This document shows positions 7,970 to 17,440 of a stretch of DNA of 64,000 nt, one piece after another. The translations under genes were made by a program, and so were the position numbers. Below the pieces are notes generated by a model. It worked only from the letters and a program-made list of their open reading frames with translations. It was not told the DNA's origin and made no database searches. The stretch's first letter is position 1, and every line of letters starts with the position of its first letter. The stretch is from Brachybacterium sp. UMB0905 (lineage in GTDB: Bacteria; Actinomycetota; Actinomycetes; Actinomycetales; Dermabacteraceae): contig NZ_PNHL01000006.1 in the NCBI RefSeq assembly GCF_002871795.1, forward strand, positions 152,030 to 216,029, read 5' to 3'.

Positions 7970-9277
7970 TCACATCTGGCCGAGCAGCTGCGGCAGGAAC
8001 AGCGAGATCTGCGGCACCAACACCACCAGCAGCAGACCCAGCAGCAGCACGGCGAAGAACGGCAGCATCTTCATGATCACCGGCTCGGGCCGCACCCCGC
8101 CCACCTTCGAGGCGACGAACAGGATGTTGCCCACCGGCGGGGTGATCGTGCCCAGCGACAGGTTGAAGGTGATCATCATGCCGAAGTGGATCGGGTCCAC
8201 CCCGAGCTCCATCGCGATCGGCAGGAAGATCGGCGTGAAGATGAGGATCGCGGGCGTGGGGTCCATGAAGGAGCCCACCACCAGCAGGATCACCATCATC
8301 ATGAGCAGCACGACGAGCGGTGATGAGGCCAGGCCCAGCATCGCGTCGGAGATCGTCTGCGGGATGGTCGCGTAACTCAGCACCCAGGACAGGGCCGAGG
8401 ACACCGCCACCAGCAGCATCACCACCGCCGTGGTGCGCGCGGCATCCAGCACCACGCCCGGCAGGTTCCGCCAGGTGAGGTTGCGGTAGATCAGGCCGAG
8501 GACGAGCGCGTACGCGACCGCGATCACCGCGGACTCGGTGGCGGTGAAGATGCCCGCCAGCAGACCGCCGACCACCACGACGATCATGAGGATCGCCGGC
8601 ACCGCGCGCAGCAGCGTCAGAAGCGCCACCTTGAGCGGGACCCGTTCGGTCGCACCGCGCATCGTCGGGTTGCGCCGGGCCAGGATCGCGACCAGCACCA
8701 CGCAGGCCAGCACCCACACCAGGCCCGGCCCGTAGCCGGCCACGAACAGGGTGGCCACCGACGTGGAGGACACGAGCGAGTACACGATCAGGGTGTTCGA
8801 GGGCGGGATCAGCATCCCGGAGGGGGCGGAGGCCGCGTTCACGGCCGCCGACAGCGCCGGGTCATAGCCCTCGCGTCGCTCGCGCGGCCCGAGGATCGAC
8901 CCCATCGCCGCGGCCGAGGCCACGCCCGCGCCCGAGACCGAGCCGAACAGGGCGTTCGCCACGACGTTCGTCTGCGCCAGAGAGCCGGGCATGCGGCCCA
9001 CGAGCACCTGCGCGGCGTCGATGAGCCGGGCGGCGATGCCGCCGGTGTTCATCAGACTGCCCGCGAGCACGAAGAACGGGATGGCCAGCAGGGTGAAGGA
9101 GCTGGCGCCGGTGAACATCCGCTGGGAGGCGACGAACACGGCCTGCTCGGGGCCGACGACGGCGGCGAGCGCCACGATGGACGGCAGGCCGATCGCGATG
9201 CCGATCGGGGCGCCGATGCCAATGAGCAGCAGCACCCCCACCACGAGGATGGTGCCGGACAGCAGTGCGGGATCCAT
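7970..9277 (-). CDS. dctM: TRAP transporter large permease subunit DctM
   Basis: A 435-residue, almost wholly hydrophobic protein with about 12-13 helices, the transport subunit of a tripartite ATP-independent periplasmic transporter driven by a sodium gradient. Typical DctM segments are GAPIGIAIGLPS near the start, SGAGVASAAAMGSIL (about 115-129), the PPSNTLIVYS loop (about 158-167), and TPIFLPIAMELGVDPIHFG plus ITPPVGNILF near residues 330-370. It starts one base after the dctQ stop. The substrate (C4-dicarboxylate, sialic acid, sugar acid or other) cannot be told from sequence alone. Confidence 0.93.
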   Translation of the reverse strand: MDPALLSGTILVVGVLLLIGIGAPIGIAIGLPSIVALAAVVGPEQAVFVASQRMFTGASSFTLLAIPFFVLAGSLMNTGGIAARLIDAAQVLVGRMPGSLAQTNVVANALFGSVSGAGVASAAAMGSILGPRERREGYDPALSAAVNAASAPSGMLIPPSNTLIVYSLVSSTSVATLFVAGYGPGLVWVLACVVLVAILARRNPTMRGATERVPLKVALLTLLRAVPAILMIVVVVGGLLAGIFTATESAVIAVAYALVLGLIYRNLTWRNLPGVVLDAARTTAVVMLLVAVSSALSWVLSYATIPQTISDAMLGLASSPLVVLLMMMVILLVVGSFMDPTPAILIFTPIFLPIAMELGVDPIHFGMMITFNLSLGTITPPVGNILFVASKVGGVRPEPVIMKMLPFFAVLLLGLLLVVLVPQISLFLPQLLGQM

Positions 9278-9278
9278 G

Positions 9279-9833
9279 TCAGTGCTCCTGTCCGTCGGCC
9301 GTGCGGGTGCCCGCGGGGGACGCGACGGTCACCGCCGCCGGGGCATCGTCATCGGCCCGGTCGAGATCGTCTCCGCGCAGCAGCTGGATGAGGTCCCCGA
9401 TCGCGAAGACCACGATCAGAACGCCCGCCACGGGCAGCGCGGTGTACATCTGCCCGACGGTCACCGGCAGGCCCGTGATCGCCTGATCCCAGGAGATGCC
9501 CATGCCGCGGATCCCGCCCCACACCAGGCCGAGCGTCGCGAAGGCGAGCACGGCGAGGGTGACCAGGATCTGGGCGATACGGCGCAGCGGGGCCGGGAGC
9601 AGCCCGGCGAAGAAGTCGACCGCCACATGGCCGCGCTCGCCGAACACCATGGCCACTGAGAACAGAACCAGCCAGATGAAGAGGTACTGCGCCACGGTGG
9701 TGGTCCAGCCGCTCGGCGAGTTGAGCAGCTGACGGGTGATCACCTGCCACATCACCACCAGCACGAGCGTGGTGAACAGCGCAATGCTGATGACTCGCAG
9801 GGCCTGCAGGGCCCGAGTCCGGAACATGTTCAT
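9279..9833 (-). CDS. dctQ: TRAP transporter small permease subunit DctQ
   Basis: A 184-residue four-helix membrane protein that scaffolds the TRAP permease. Hydrophobic segments occur near residues 12-32, 46-65, 88-110 and 125-150; the WTTTVAQYLFIWLVLF and RGHVAVDFF segments are typical of DctQ. The ATG at 9833 overlaps the dctP stop by 4 bp (ATGA), fixing the start. The acidic C-terminal tail after the fourth helix is not conserved in the family. Confidence 0.9.
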   Translation of the reverse strand: MNMFRTRALQALRVISIALFTTLVLVVMWQVITRQLLNSPSGWTTTVAQYLFIWLVLFSVAMVFGERGHVAVDFFAGLLPAPLRRIAQILVTLAVLAFATLGLVWGGIRGMGISWDQAITGLPVTVGQMYTALPVAGVLIVVFAIGDLIQLLRGDDLDRADDDAPAAVTVASPAGTRTADGQEH

Positions 9834-10921
9834 CCCTCTCCTCCGTCCGATGCTGCAGCGCTGTTCGTCTCGACCGCCCGGATCGCCTCGTACAGGGCTT
9901 CGTCCTCCGCGGAGTCCAGGAAGGACCGACCCGCTTCGAGCACGAGCGGCGCGAAGGCATCGTCGTCCGGATCTGTGATGGTGACGCCCGCGTCCTCCAT
10001 CTGCGCGATGCTCGAGGCGGTCTCCTCCTCCCACAGGCGCACGAACTCCTCCTGCGCCGCGGTGAAGCTCGTCGCGAAGGCCTCCTGGTCCGCGGGATCC
10101 ATGCCGTGGATGCGGTCCACGTTCGCCATCACGTAGTCCAGACCCACCAGGTGATTGGTGAGCGTGAAGTACGGGGCGATCTCGTAGTGCCGCTGGGTCA
10201 CGTAGCTGACCTCGTTGTTCTCCGCGCCGTTGAGCACTCCGGCCTGCAGGGCGGTGTACACCTCGCCGTAGGCCATCGGGGTGGGTGAGCCACCGAGGGC
10301 GCGGGTGAGCTCCATGAAGACATCGGATTCCTGCACACGGATGCGCAGGCCGGCGAGATCATCGGGCCCCTCGATCGGGCCGCGGTCGGTGTACACGTGG
10401 CGTGCCCCCTGGGTGAAGCCGCCCAGCACCCGCAGGCGGTGGCTCGGTTCGAGGGAGGAGAACAGCTCGCCCACCAGGGAGTCTTCGTTCAGCACGGCCA
10501 TCTGGTGGTCGATGTCCCGGAACGCTCCGGGCAGGTTGAGGGGCCGGAATGCCCGGGAGAGGTTCTCCACCTGGGGCGCGGAGATGACCGCGATGTCCAC
10601 GGACCCGTCGGAGACCAGCTGGACCACTTCCTGCTGCGCGCCGAGCGCCTCATTGGCGTAGATGCGCGCGCCCCAGCGTCCCTCGGTAGACTCCACCAGC
10701 TTCTCGCCGAAGAAGGTGAGGGCCAGGTAGCTGGGGTGGGTCTCCGTCTGGTTCAGGGAGATGGACAGGATGTTCTCCGCCGCGGTGGCGGCCTCGCTGC
10801 CGGTGCAGCCGGCCAGGGCGACAGAGCCCAGCCCCAGGGCCGGGATGCCGGCCAGCAGTGCGCGCCGGGTCAGACGGGTGCCGTCACGGGGGCGGAGGAT
10901 GCGCGGGGGTGCGCTGGACAT
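9830..10921 (-). CDS. dctP: TRAP transporter solute-binding protein DctP, Tat-type lipoprotein signal
   Basis: A 363-residue extracytoplasmic receptor delivering solute to DctQM. The N-terminus has a twin arginine (TRRALLAG), a hydrophobic core and the lipobox ALAGC (Cys about residue 39), so it should be a membrane-anchored lipoprotein, probably Tat-exported. DctP-family features follow: the RIYANEALGAQQEVVQLVSDGSVDI region cut here to its core AQQEVVQLVSDGSVD, and the conserved substrate arginine segment GLRIRVQES (about 188-196). A strong AAGGAGGT lies about 8 bp upstream of the ATG. First gene of the dctPQM(-EEP) operon. Confidence 0.9.
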   Translation of the reverse strand: MSSAPPRILRPRDGTRLTRRALLAGIPALGLGSVALAGCTGSEAATAAENILSISLNQTETHPSYLALTFFGEKLVESTEGRWGARIYANEALGAQQEVVQLVSDGSVDIAVISAPQVENLSRAFRPLNLPGAFRDIDHQMAVLNEDSLVGELFSSLEPSHRLRVLGGFTQGARHVYTDRGPIEGPDDLAGLRIRVQESDVFMELTRALGGSPTPMAYGEVYTALQAGVLNGAENNEVSYVTQRHYEIAPYFTLTNHLVGLDYVMANVDRIHGMDPADQEAFATSFTAAQEEFVRLWEEETASSIAQMEDAGVTITDPDDDAFAPLVLEAGRSFLDSAEDEALYEAIRAVETNSAAASDGGEG

Positions 10922-11281
10922 CGATCATGACCTCCTTGTCATGCAGGTGATCGCGCGAGCCTAAGGGGGTTGCGGTGCGCTGTAGTCCATCGCACCTCGC
11001 GCACCCTGGCGAGGATTTGCAGCAGGTTGCCCGCTTCCCGCTCCTGTCCCGGGCGTCTCAACTCACCCCTTACCCCGGAGTACCGCGGGTCCGACACCGC
11101 ATAGCGCGCTGACACCCGCACTACGCCGAGGCAGGTGGTGGTGCGGGGGCCGCAGCCTGCGCTCCCTCAAGCACGTCGAAGCCCCGGCACCCTCCTGGGG
11201 TGCCGGGGCTCCGGGTGATCGGCTGAGGCCGATGGGATCAGCGGGGCTGATCAGGGCACGGGATCGTCCCGCGCGGCCTGA
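10922..11281. other. 360-bp intergenic region between divergent-side dctP promoter and groEL terminators
   Basis: The dctP-proximal part must carry the dctP promoter; no clear -35/-10 pair stands out. The groEL-proximal part (11180-11252) holds three successive hairpins listed separately. No coding frame here looks real. Confidence 0.5.
11180..11252 (-). terminator. groEL terminator cluster: three stem-loops
   Basis: Three perfect stems occur in 73 bp downstream of groEL: 7-bp arms at 11236-11242/11246-11252, 6-bp arms at 11218-11223/11228-11233, and a 13-bp perfect stem at 11180-11192/11198-11210 with a 5-nt loop. There is no U-run, as is usual for high-GC actinobacterial terminators. The strongest hairpin is furthest from the gene. 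Confidence 0.7.
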
Positions 11282-12991
<1,710 letters not shown>

Positions 12992-13070
12992 TCATGTCCC
13001 ACGGCGCGCGCCCCCTCACGGGGCCGGAATGTTCGTGGTCGGCGGGCGGGGGCGACGACGCCGACGGGCG

Positions 13071-13097
13071 CTGTCACTCTCGATCGCCGAGTGCCAG
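13071..13097 (-). promoter_or_regulatory. second, imperfect CIRCE-like element
   Basis: Left half CTGTCACTC and right half GAGTGCCAG are separated by exactly 9 bp (13080-13088), as in TTAGCACTC-N9-GAGTGCTAA; 6 of 9 and 7 of 9 positions match. Its centre is 34 bp downstream, in groEL orientation, of the better CIRCE, close to the expected transcription start. Confidence 0.6.
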
Positions 13098-13100
13098 ATC

Positions 13101-13131
13101 ATCATAAGCACTCCCCCGCCGAGAGTGCTAA
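13101..13131 (-). promoter_or_regulatory. groEL promoter embedded in the CIRCE element
   Basis: Read on the minus strand, TATGAT (complement of 13101-13106) matches the -10 consensus at 5 of 6 positions, and TTAGCA (13126-13131) can serve as a -35 box at 19 bp spacing. The -35 box is the first half-site of the CIRCE element, so bound HrcA would block RNA polymerase. Transcription would start near 13094, leaving a leader of about 175 nt. Confidence 0.55.
13105..13131 (-). promoter_or_regulatory. CIRCE element (HrcA operator) of groEL
   Basis: TAAGCACTC at 13105-13113, a 9-bp spacer, and GAGTGCTAA at 13123-13131. This matches the CIRCE consensus at 17 of 18 positions. It lies 186 bp upstream of the groEL start and 10 bp past the stop codon side of the LytR_C gene. 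Confidence 0.93.
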
Positions 13132-13140
13132 TGGCGGGGG

Positions 13141-13731
13141 TCAGCCCTCGCCGCCGCCGACCTCCTCGGGCGTCTGCACGGCGATGAAGGTGATGGGGCT
13201 GTCGTACTCGTCGCTCTGGCGGGCCTCCCCGGCGCCCACCTCATCGGCGAGCGCCTGCGCGGTGGCCTGATCCTCGCTGCTGCGGTAGAAGACGACGGAC
13301 TGCTCCTGGCGGTTGTCGGCGGTGGCCACCCCGACGTTCTCCCAGCCGCTGCCCTGCAGGGTCTCCTGCCACGAGCCGGCCAGCCCGTTGATGCCCGCGG
13401 CGTTGACCACGCGCACCGCGACGCTGCGGTCCGGTTCGGGAGCCGGCTCCTCGGACTCCTCCTCGCCATCCTCGCCCTCCGGCTCGGACTCCTCGGCGGT
13501 GGTCTCCGCCTGCGTGGTGGGGTCCTGGGCGCGGTCATCGCCGTCGCCGCCCATATTGCCGATGAGGAACAGCAACACCACGAGCATCACGACGGCCGCG
13601 CCGATAATGGCGATGTACAGCAGGTTTTCCCGCCAGAACGGCAGCTCGGCCCGATGCGCCCCATGGAAGGAGACGGCATCGGCCTCGTCGTCGAAACGGT
13701 CCGGCGGGTAGGGATACTGGGAATCAGCCAC
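13141..13731 (-). CDS. membrane-anchored protein with LytR C-terminal (LytR_C) domain
   Basis: 196 residues: a charged N-terminus, one transmembrane helix (about 36-58), an acidic Glu/Pro linker (about 65-100), and a C-terminal LytR_C domain starting at VAVRVVNAAGINGLAGSW and ending near ITFIAV. This domain occurs at the end of LytR-CpsA-Psr cell-wall ligases and as stand-alone membrane proteins in actinobacteria; its role is thought to be cell-wall related but is not established. The inferred start is GTG at 13731. No catalytic LCP domain is present, so it is not itself a glycopolymer transferase. Confidence 0.75.
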   Translation of the reverse strand: MADSQYPYPPDRFDDEADAVSFHGAHRAELPFWRENLLYIAIIGAAVVMLVVLLFLIGNMGGDGDDRAQDPTTQAETTAEESEPEGEDGEEESEEPAPEPDRSVAVRVVNAAGINGLAGSWQETLQGSGWENVGVATADNRQEQSVVFYRSSEDQATAQALADEVGAGEARQSDEYDSPITFIAVQTPEEVGGGEG

Positions 13732-13793
13732 GGCCCCATTAAACCCGCTTCACCCGGCGCGGTCGCGGAGCACACGCCCCGATGCGCCGTGCC

Positions 13794-14081
13794 TCAGGCC
13801 ACGCGGCCGTCCCGCTGCGGGGCGGTCGCGCCCTCGGCGGTGGTGCGGCGGGCGCGCAGCCGGTTGATGAGCGCCGGGGCCGCCTGCAGGGCGGCGGGAT
13901 CATCCAGCAGGGTGTTCAGCCGCACGTAGTAGGCGATCTTGGAGATGCCGATCTGTTCGCGGATGGCCCGTTCCTTCGCGCCGACGTACCGGAAGGTGCG
14001 TCCTTCGAGCTCGAGGATCTGCCGGTCACGGGCGCTCAGTCCCGGGACGGGCGCGGGGTGGGCGGCGGCGGAATCGGGCAT
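13794..14081 (-). CDS. DUF3263 small helix-turn-helix-like protein
   Basis: 95 residues. The conserved core runs [16 protein letters not shown] through [10 protein letters not shown] and [18 protein letters not shown], matching the actinobacterial DUF3263 family, which looks like a sigma-70 region 4-type helix-turn-helix and is expected to bind DNA or RNA polymerase; no function has been demonstrated that I can cite. It is followed by LINRLRARR and a variable tail. It is typically found near groEL/LytR_C genes, as here, with 62 bp between them. Confidence 0.82.
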   Translation of the reverse strand: MPDSAAAHPAPVPGLSARDRQILELEGRTFRYVGAKERAIREQIGISKIAYYVRLNTLLDDPAALQAAPALINRLRARRTTAEGATAPQRDGRVA

Positions 14082-14158
14082 GGATCCACGGTAGCGAGCA
14101 CATCGGCGCTGATCGCTCCGGCGCGCCGGGCGGGCGCCGGTGGTGCGAGACTGGCCGC

Positions 14159-14836
14159 ATGCCGCGACCGCTGACCGAGATCATCGCCCCCGATTGGGCT
14201 GAGGCCCTCGCCCCCGTGGAGGGGAGGCTGCGCGAGCTCGGGGATTTCCTGCGCGCGGAGACCGCCGCCGGCCGCGGGTACCTGCCGGCGGGTGATCAGG
14301 TGCTGCGGGCCTTCACCCGGCCGATGTCCGAGGTGCGGGTGCTGATCGTGGGGCAGGATCCCTATCCGACGCCGGGGCATCCGATCGGCCTGTCCTTCGC
14401 GGTGGATCGCGCGGTGCGGCCGCTGCCGCGCTCCCTGCAGAACATCTATCGGGAGCTCGAGGCGGATCTGGGCATCCCGCCGGCACCGCATGGAGATCTG
14501 AGCGCCTGGCAGGACCAGGGGGTGCTGCTGCTGAACCGGGTGCTCACGGTGCGGCCGGGTACCCCGGCCTCGCATCGGCGGCGTGGCTGGGAGGAGGTCA
14601 CCGAGCAGGCGCTGCGGGCGCTCGTGCAGCGGGGCGGTCCGCTCGTGGCGCTGCTGTGGGGGGCCGATGCTCGCTCTCTGGTGCCGCTGCTGGGCGAGGT
14701 GCCGCATGTGGCGAGCCCGCATCCCAGCCCGCTGTCGGCCTCGCGCGGGTTCTTCGGTTCGCGGCCGTTCTCGCGGGTCAACGAGCTGCTGGCCGCGCAG
14801 GGGGCGCCCGCCGTGGACTGGCGCGTGCAGCGCTGA
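14159..14836 (+). CDS. ung: uracil-DNA glycosylase (family 1)
   Basis: Removes uracil from DNA to start base-excision repair. All family-1 motifs are present: [16 protein letters not shown] with catalytic Asp67, the [12 protein letters not shown] segment with the uracil-recognising Asn, and the DNA-intercalation motif [18 protein letters not shown] with His188 and the leucine equivalent. Length (225 residues) is normal for the family. It is divergent from the DUF3263 gene, leaving 77 bp for both promoters. Its stop is 46 bp from the convergent stop of the next gene. Confidence 0.95.
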   Translation: MPRPLTEIIAPDWAEALAPVEGRLRELGDFLRAETAAGRGYLPAGDQVLRAFTRPMSEVRVLIVGQDPYPTPGHPIGLSFAVDRAVRPLPRSLQNIYRELEADLGIPPAPHGDLSAWQDQGVLLLNRVLTVRPGTPASHRRRGWEEVTEQALRALVQRGGPLVALLWGADARSLVPLLGEVPHVASPHPSPLSASRGFFGSRPFSRVNELLAAQGAPAVDWRVQR

Positions 14837-14882
14837 GATCAGCGGCGGGCGGCGGCCGATGGTCGGTGGGTCCGCGCGCCGC

Positions 14883-15719
14883 TCAGATCTTCCAGCTCCA
14901 GCTCTCCAGGATGCCGAGCAGGTCGGGGTCTTGATCGACGTTCTCGCCGAACGCCTCGATGGCCACCTGCACCACTTTGCCGTCCACATCCGTGCAGTAC
15001 ATCGTCGACATCGCGGGCTCGCCCTGGTACGTGCCGATGACCATGATCGTGGACCCCTCCCGACCGCCGAGGGTCCCGGTATCCACCTCGGACTTCTGAT
15101 CCACGCTGTCCCACAGGGGACCGGCCCAGATGAGCGCGACCTCGCATTCGGTCTTCGCGTCGGCCCCATTGCTGAAGTGGTAGATCTTGACCTCTCGACG
15201 GGGCAGCGACCCTACCGTCTGTGTATCGGTCAGCCGCACCTCGCCACCGAGGCTCGTGAAGTCCTCGTCGTCGCTGGTGTCGGTGAATCCGGCGGGATAG
15301 GTGAGCGAGAACAGGTCATGGTCGATCGTGCCGCCGTCGCCGACGGGTTCCTCCTCGGGGCTCTGCCCGGGATCCTCCTCCGGGCTCTCACCGGGATCCT
15401 CTTCGGGGCTCTGGCCCGGGTCCTCCTCGGGCGACTCGCCCGGGTCCTCCTCCGGGCTCTCACCGGGATCCTCCTCGGGGCTCTCGCCCGGATCTTCCTC
15501 CGGCTCCTCCTGGCCGACGGCGCCACTGCCGCCCTGGTCGTCGCGCAGCAGGAAGTAGGCGGCGCCGCCGCCGAGACCCAGCACGCCGAGGATCAGGGCC
15601 AGGGCCAGACAGCCGAGCGCCAGCCACAGCCCGGTGCGGGAACTGCCCTGCGCCAGACGGTTCGGTGGTGGCATCGGGGAGCTCTGCTGCATCGGCGGAA
15701 AGCTGTAGTTCTGGCTCAT
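14883..15719 (-). CDS. paralogue A of a three-gene family: TM anchor, octapeptide repeats, exported domain
   Basis: 278 residues: a Met/Gln/Pro-rich cytoplasmic N-terminus, one transmembrane helix (about 30-57), then about six and a half copies of the octapeptide PEEDPGES/PGQS, then a C-terminal domain of about 150 residues shared with the next two genes. Shared landmarks are LTYPAGFTD (compare DYPEGWVDL and DYPKSWVDL), the TMYCTDV cysteine strand and the ending LESWSWKI. Two Cys, in the TECEVALIW and MYCTD segments, are conserved in all three and could form a disulfide. Two ATGs (15722, 15719) lie behind AAGGGG; the second has better spacing. Function unknown; the fold may be a PsbP/LpqN-like lipid or solute carrier, but that is speculation. 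Confidence 0.75.
   Translation of the reverse strand: MSQNYSFPPMQQSSPMPPPNRLAQGSSRTGLWLALGCLALALILGVLGLGGGAAYFLLRDDQGGSGAVGQEEPEEDPGESPEEDPGESPEEDPGESPEEDPGQSPEEDPGESPEEDPGQSPEEEPVGDGGTIDHDLFSLTYPAGFTDTSDDEDFTSLGGEVRLTDTQTVGSLPRREVKIYHFSNGADAKTECEVALIWAGPLWDSVDQKSEVDTGTLGGREGSTIMVIGTYQGEPAMSTMYCTDVDGKVVQVAIEAFGENVDQDPDLLGILESWSWKI
15346..15510. repeat. 24-bp coding minisatellite (PEEDPGES octapeptides)
   Basis: About six and a half in-frame 24-bp units with few substitutions encode the acidic Pro/Glu/Asp/Gly/Ser spacer of the minus-strand gene. The near-identity of units indicates recent expansion, and copy number should vary between strains. Confidence 0.85.
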
Positions 15720-15850
15720 CATGTCCCCTTGCCCCAGTGGTGTCGTCGGTGGCACGTCTGCGTGGTGCGCACCGATGTGGCAGCACTCCCGCCGCTGCAG
15801 ACAGATTCTACCCGCCCCTGTGCCTCACCTCACAGGGTCAGTTTTTGTGG

Positions 15851-15907
15851 GGCTGAGCGACGGTGGTCCCGCTCAGCCGTCTATCCACTCTCAGCCGTCT
15901 ATCCACT
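15851..15907 (-). terminator. stem-loop plus perfect 18-bp tandem duplication at the gene end
   Basis: An 8-bp stem (15851-15858/15871-15878) lies downstream of the 15891-16574 gene. Overlapping it, an 18-bp sequence is perfectly duplicated head to tail (15872-15889 and 15890-15907); the unit covers the last five codons and the TGA of that gene, so a second in-frame stop context follows the first. Confidence 0.6.
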
Positions 15908-16574
15908 GCCAGCTGTCGAGGATCGCCTGCAGTTCGGGGCTCAGCTGCGCGGAGCCATGGGTCGTGGCGACCACCTGCAGCATGTTCGGCCCGATATTGC
16001 GGCAGTACATGATGCTGTGGATCGGCTGTCCCTCGAGGGTTCCATCGACCATGTAGGCGGCAATCTCCTGACCACCCAGCTGAGCGCCGTCCACTTTTTC
16101 GGGCATCTCGTGCTCATCCCACCACATCGGGGTGAATTTGATCTGCTCTGCGCAGGACGCATCGGCGGCCGTGGTGGAGGTGTACTTATAGATCTTCAGC
16201 GCATTCGGGGACACATCCTCCAGCTCGTCCCCCGGGCGCTCATCGGCGAGCGCGAGAATTCCACCGATCTTGGTGAACATGGAATCCGTGCTGAGATCCA
16301 CCCAGCTCTTGGGATAGTCGATCCGGAAGTCGTCACCCTCGAACGTGGTCAGCTCCACCTCGGGTACGGGCTCCACGGACTCTCCGGTGCCGCCGCTGCC
16401 GCTGTTCCCATCACGGGTGGCGAGATAGACCACTCCCCCCAGCACCGCGACCGTGCCGATGACCACCGCCAGCAGGGCGCACCCCAGTGCGATCGACCAG
16501 CCCGCGCGCGAACGCTGCGGCGGTGCCTGCCCCAGCTCGGGCGCGCGCCCCCAGTGCTCCTGCGACTCTCCCAT
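15891..16574 (-). CDS. paralogue B of the three-gene membrane-anchored family
   Basis: 227 residues: a Gln/Pro-rich N-terminus, one transmembrane helix (about 25-50), a short Gly/Ser linker and the same C-terminal domain as its neighbours (FEGDDFRIDYPKSWVDL to LDSWQWIDG). The conserved Cys pair is at SCAEQIK and MYCRNI. Compared with paralogue A it lacks the octapeptide spacer. The gene lies 171 bp from A and 74 bp from C, all on the minus strand, consistent with tandem duplication and possible co-transcription. No database family is recognised. Confidence 0.75.
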   Translation of the reverse strand: MGESQEHWGRAPELGQAPPQRSRAGWSIALGCALLAVVIGTVAVLGGVVYLATRDGNSGSGGTGESVEPVPEVELTTFEGDDFRIDYPKSWVDLSTDSMFTKIGGILALADERPGDELEDVSPNALKIYKYTSTTAADASCAEQIKFTPMWWDEHEMPEKVDGAQLGGQEIAAYMVDGTLEGQPIHSIMYCRNIGPNMLQVVATTHGSAQLSPELQAILDSWQWIDG

Positions 16575-16648
16575 CAGCGTGTCCCTCCGTTACACCAGAC
16601 ATCGGCTCGCTGCCGATGGCGCGGAACCCGGCCTCGTGTGAGGCAGGC

Positions 16649-17320
16649 TCAGACCTTCCAGACCCAGCTGTCCAGGATCGCCGTGAGCTCCGGGCCGAGC
16701 TCCGCGCCGCCATGGTGCTCGGCCACGATCTGGACCACGTTGGACCCCAGGTCCATGCAGTACATCTCACTGACCGCGTCCTGCCCCTGATGGGTGCCGG
16801 TGACCCGTTGGACGAACATCTCCTCGCCCCCGATGGTCGTCGGATCCTGCTCCTGCGGATCACCAGCGTCGTCCCAGTTGAATCCGCTCCAGACCGCCTG
16901 CGCCCGGCACTCGGTCTGCGCTCCGTACGTGGTCGAGTACATGTACACGCGCAGGTCGTTCGGCGGGACGTCCCCGAGCTCCTCCCCGGGCTCCTCGTCG
17001 GCGACCTCCACCAACCCGCCCGCATCGACGAAGCCCTCCGCGTCGCTGAGGTCCACCCAGCCCTCGGGATAGTCGAACGTGAAGTAGTCGCCCTCGTAGG
17101 TGGCGACGGCGGCATCATCGGTGGGGTCCCCGCCCCCGGCGCCCCCGCCGCCGTCGCGGGACACCAGGTACAGCACTCCCCCAAGAACCGCCACGACGCC
17201 GACCACGACGATGAGCACCGCGCAGACCACCGCGATCCACATGCCCGTCCGCGAGCGCCGCGGCCGCTCCGTCGGCGCTCCGGGCGACCACTGCTGCCCC
17301 TGCTGATACGGCTGTCCCAT
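16649..17320 (-). CDS. paralogue C of the three-gene membrane-anchored family
   Basis: 223 residues from the ATG at 17320; an in-frame ATG at 17326 is too close to the GGGGG ribosome binding site. Layout: Gln/Pro-rich N-terminus, a transmembrane helix (about 28-53), a Gly-rich linker, and a C-terminal domain beginning YEGDYFTFDYPEGWVDL and ending LDSWVWKV. The Cys pair is TECRAQ and MYCMDL. The first gene of the series, 120 bp divergent from treS. The ending LxSWxWk/I is common to the three proteins. Confidence 0.75.
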   Translation of the reverse strand: MGQPYQQGQQWSPGAPTERPRRSRTGMWIAVVCAVLIVVVGVVAVLGGVLYLVSRDGGGGAGGGDPTDDAAVATYEGDYFTFDYPEGWVDLSDAEGFVDAGGLVEVADEEPGEELGDVPPNDLRVYMYSTTYGAQTECRAQAVWSGFNWDDAGDPQEQDPTTIGGEEMFVQRVTGTHQGQDAVSEMYCMDLGSNVVQIVAEHHGGAELGPELTAILDSWVWKV

Positions 17321-17440
17321 GACCATCCCCCGATCCGTCCTGCCGCACCCGTCTGCGGATGCGACGCGCACGCTCATCGTACGGAGCCGACTACTGTGGA
17401 GCCACGCTCCATCCCCCACCTGCCCGTCCTGGAGGACCCG

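Noticed and set aside
7970-10921. Assignment of the TRAP transporter to C4-dicarboxylates
   Set aside because: The gene names follow the family, but the binding protein sequence alone does not define the solute and no catabolic genes adjoin it.
10939-11121. Small open frame between dctP and groEL
   Set aside because: No ribosome binding site, no domain and shadow-like composition.
15346-15510. Regular 24-bp repeats as a CRISPR array
   Set aside because: The units are contiguous without unique spacers, are in frame within a gene and encode PEEDPGES octapeptides; no cas genes are near.
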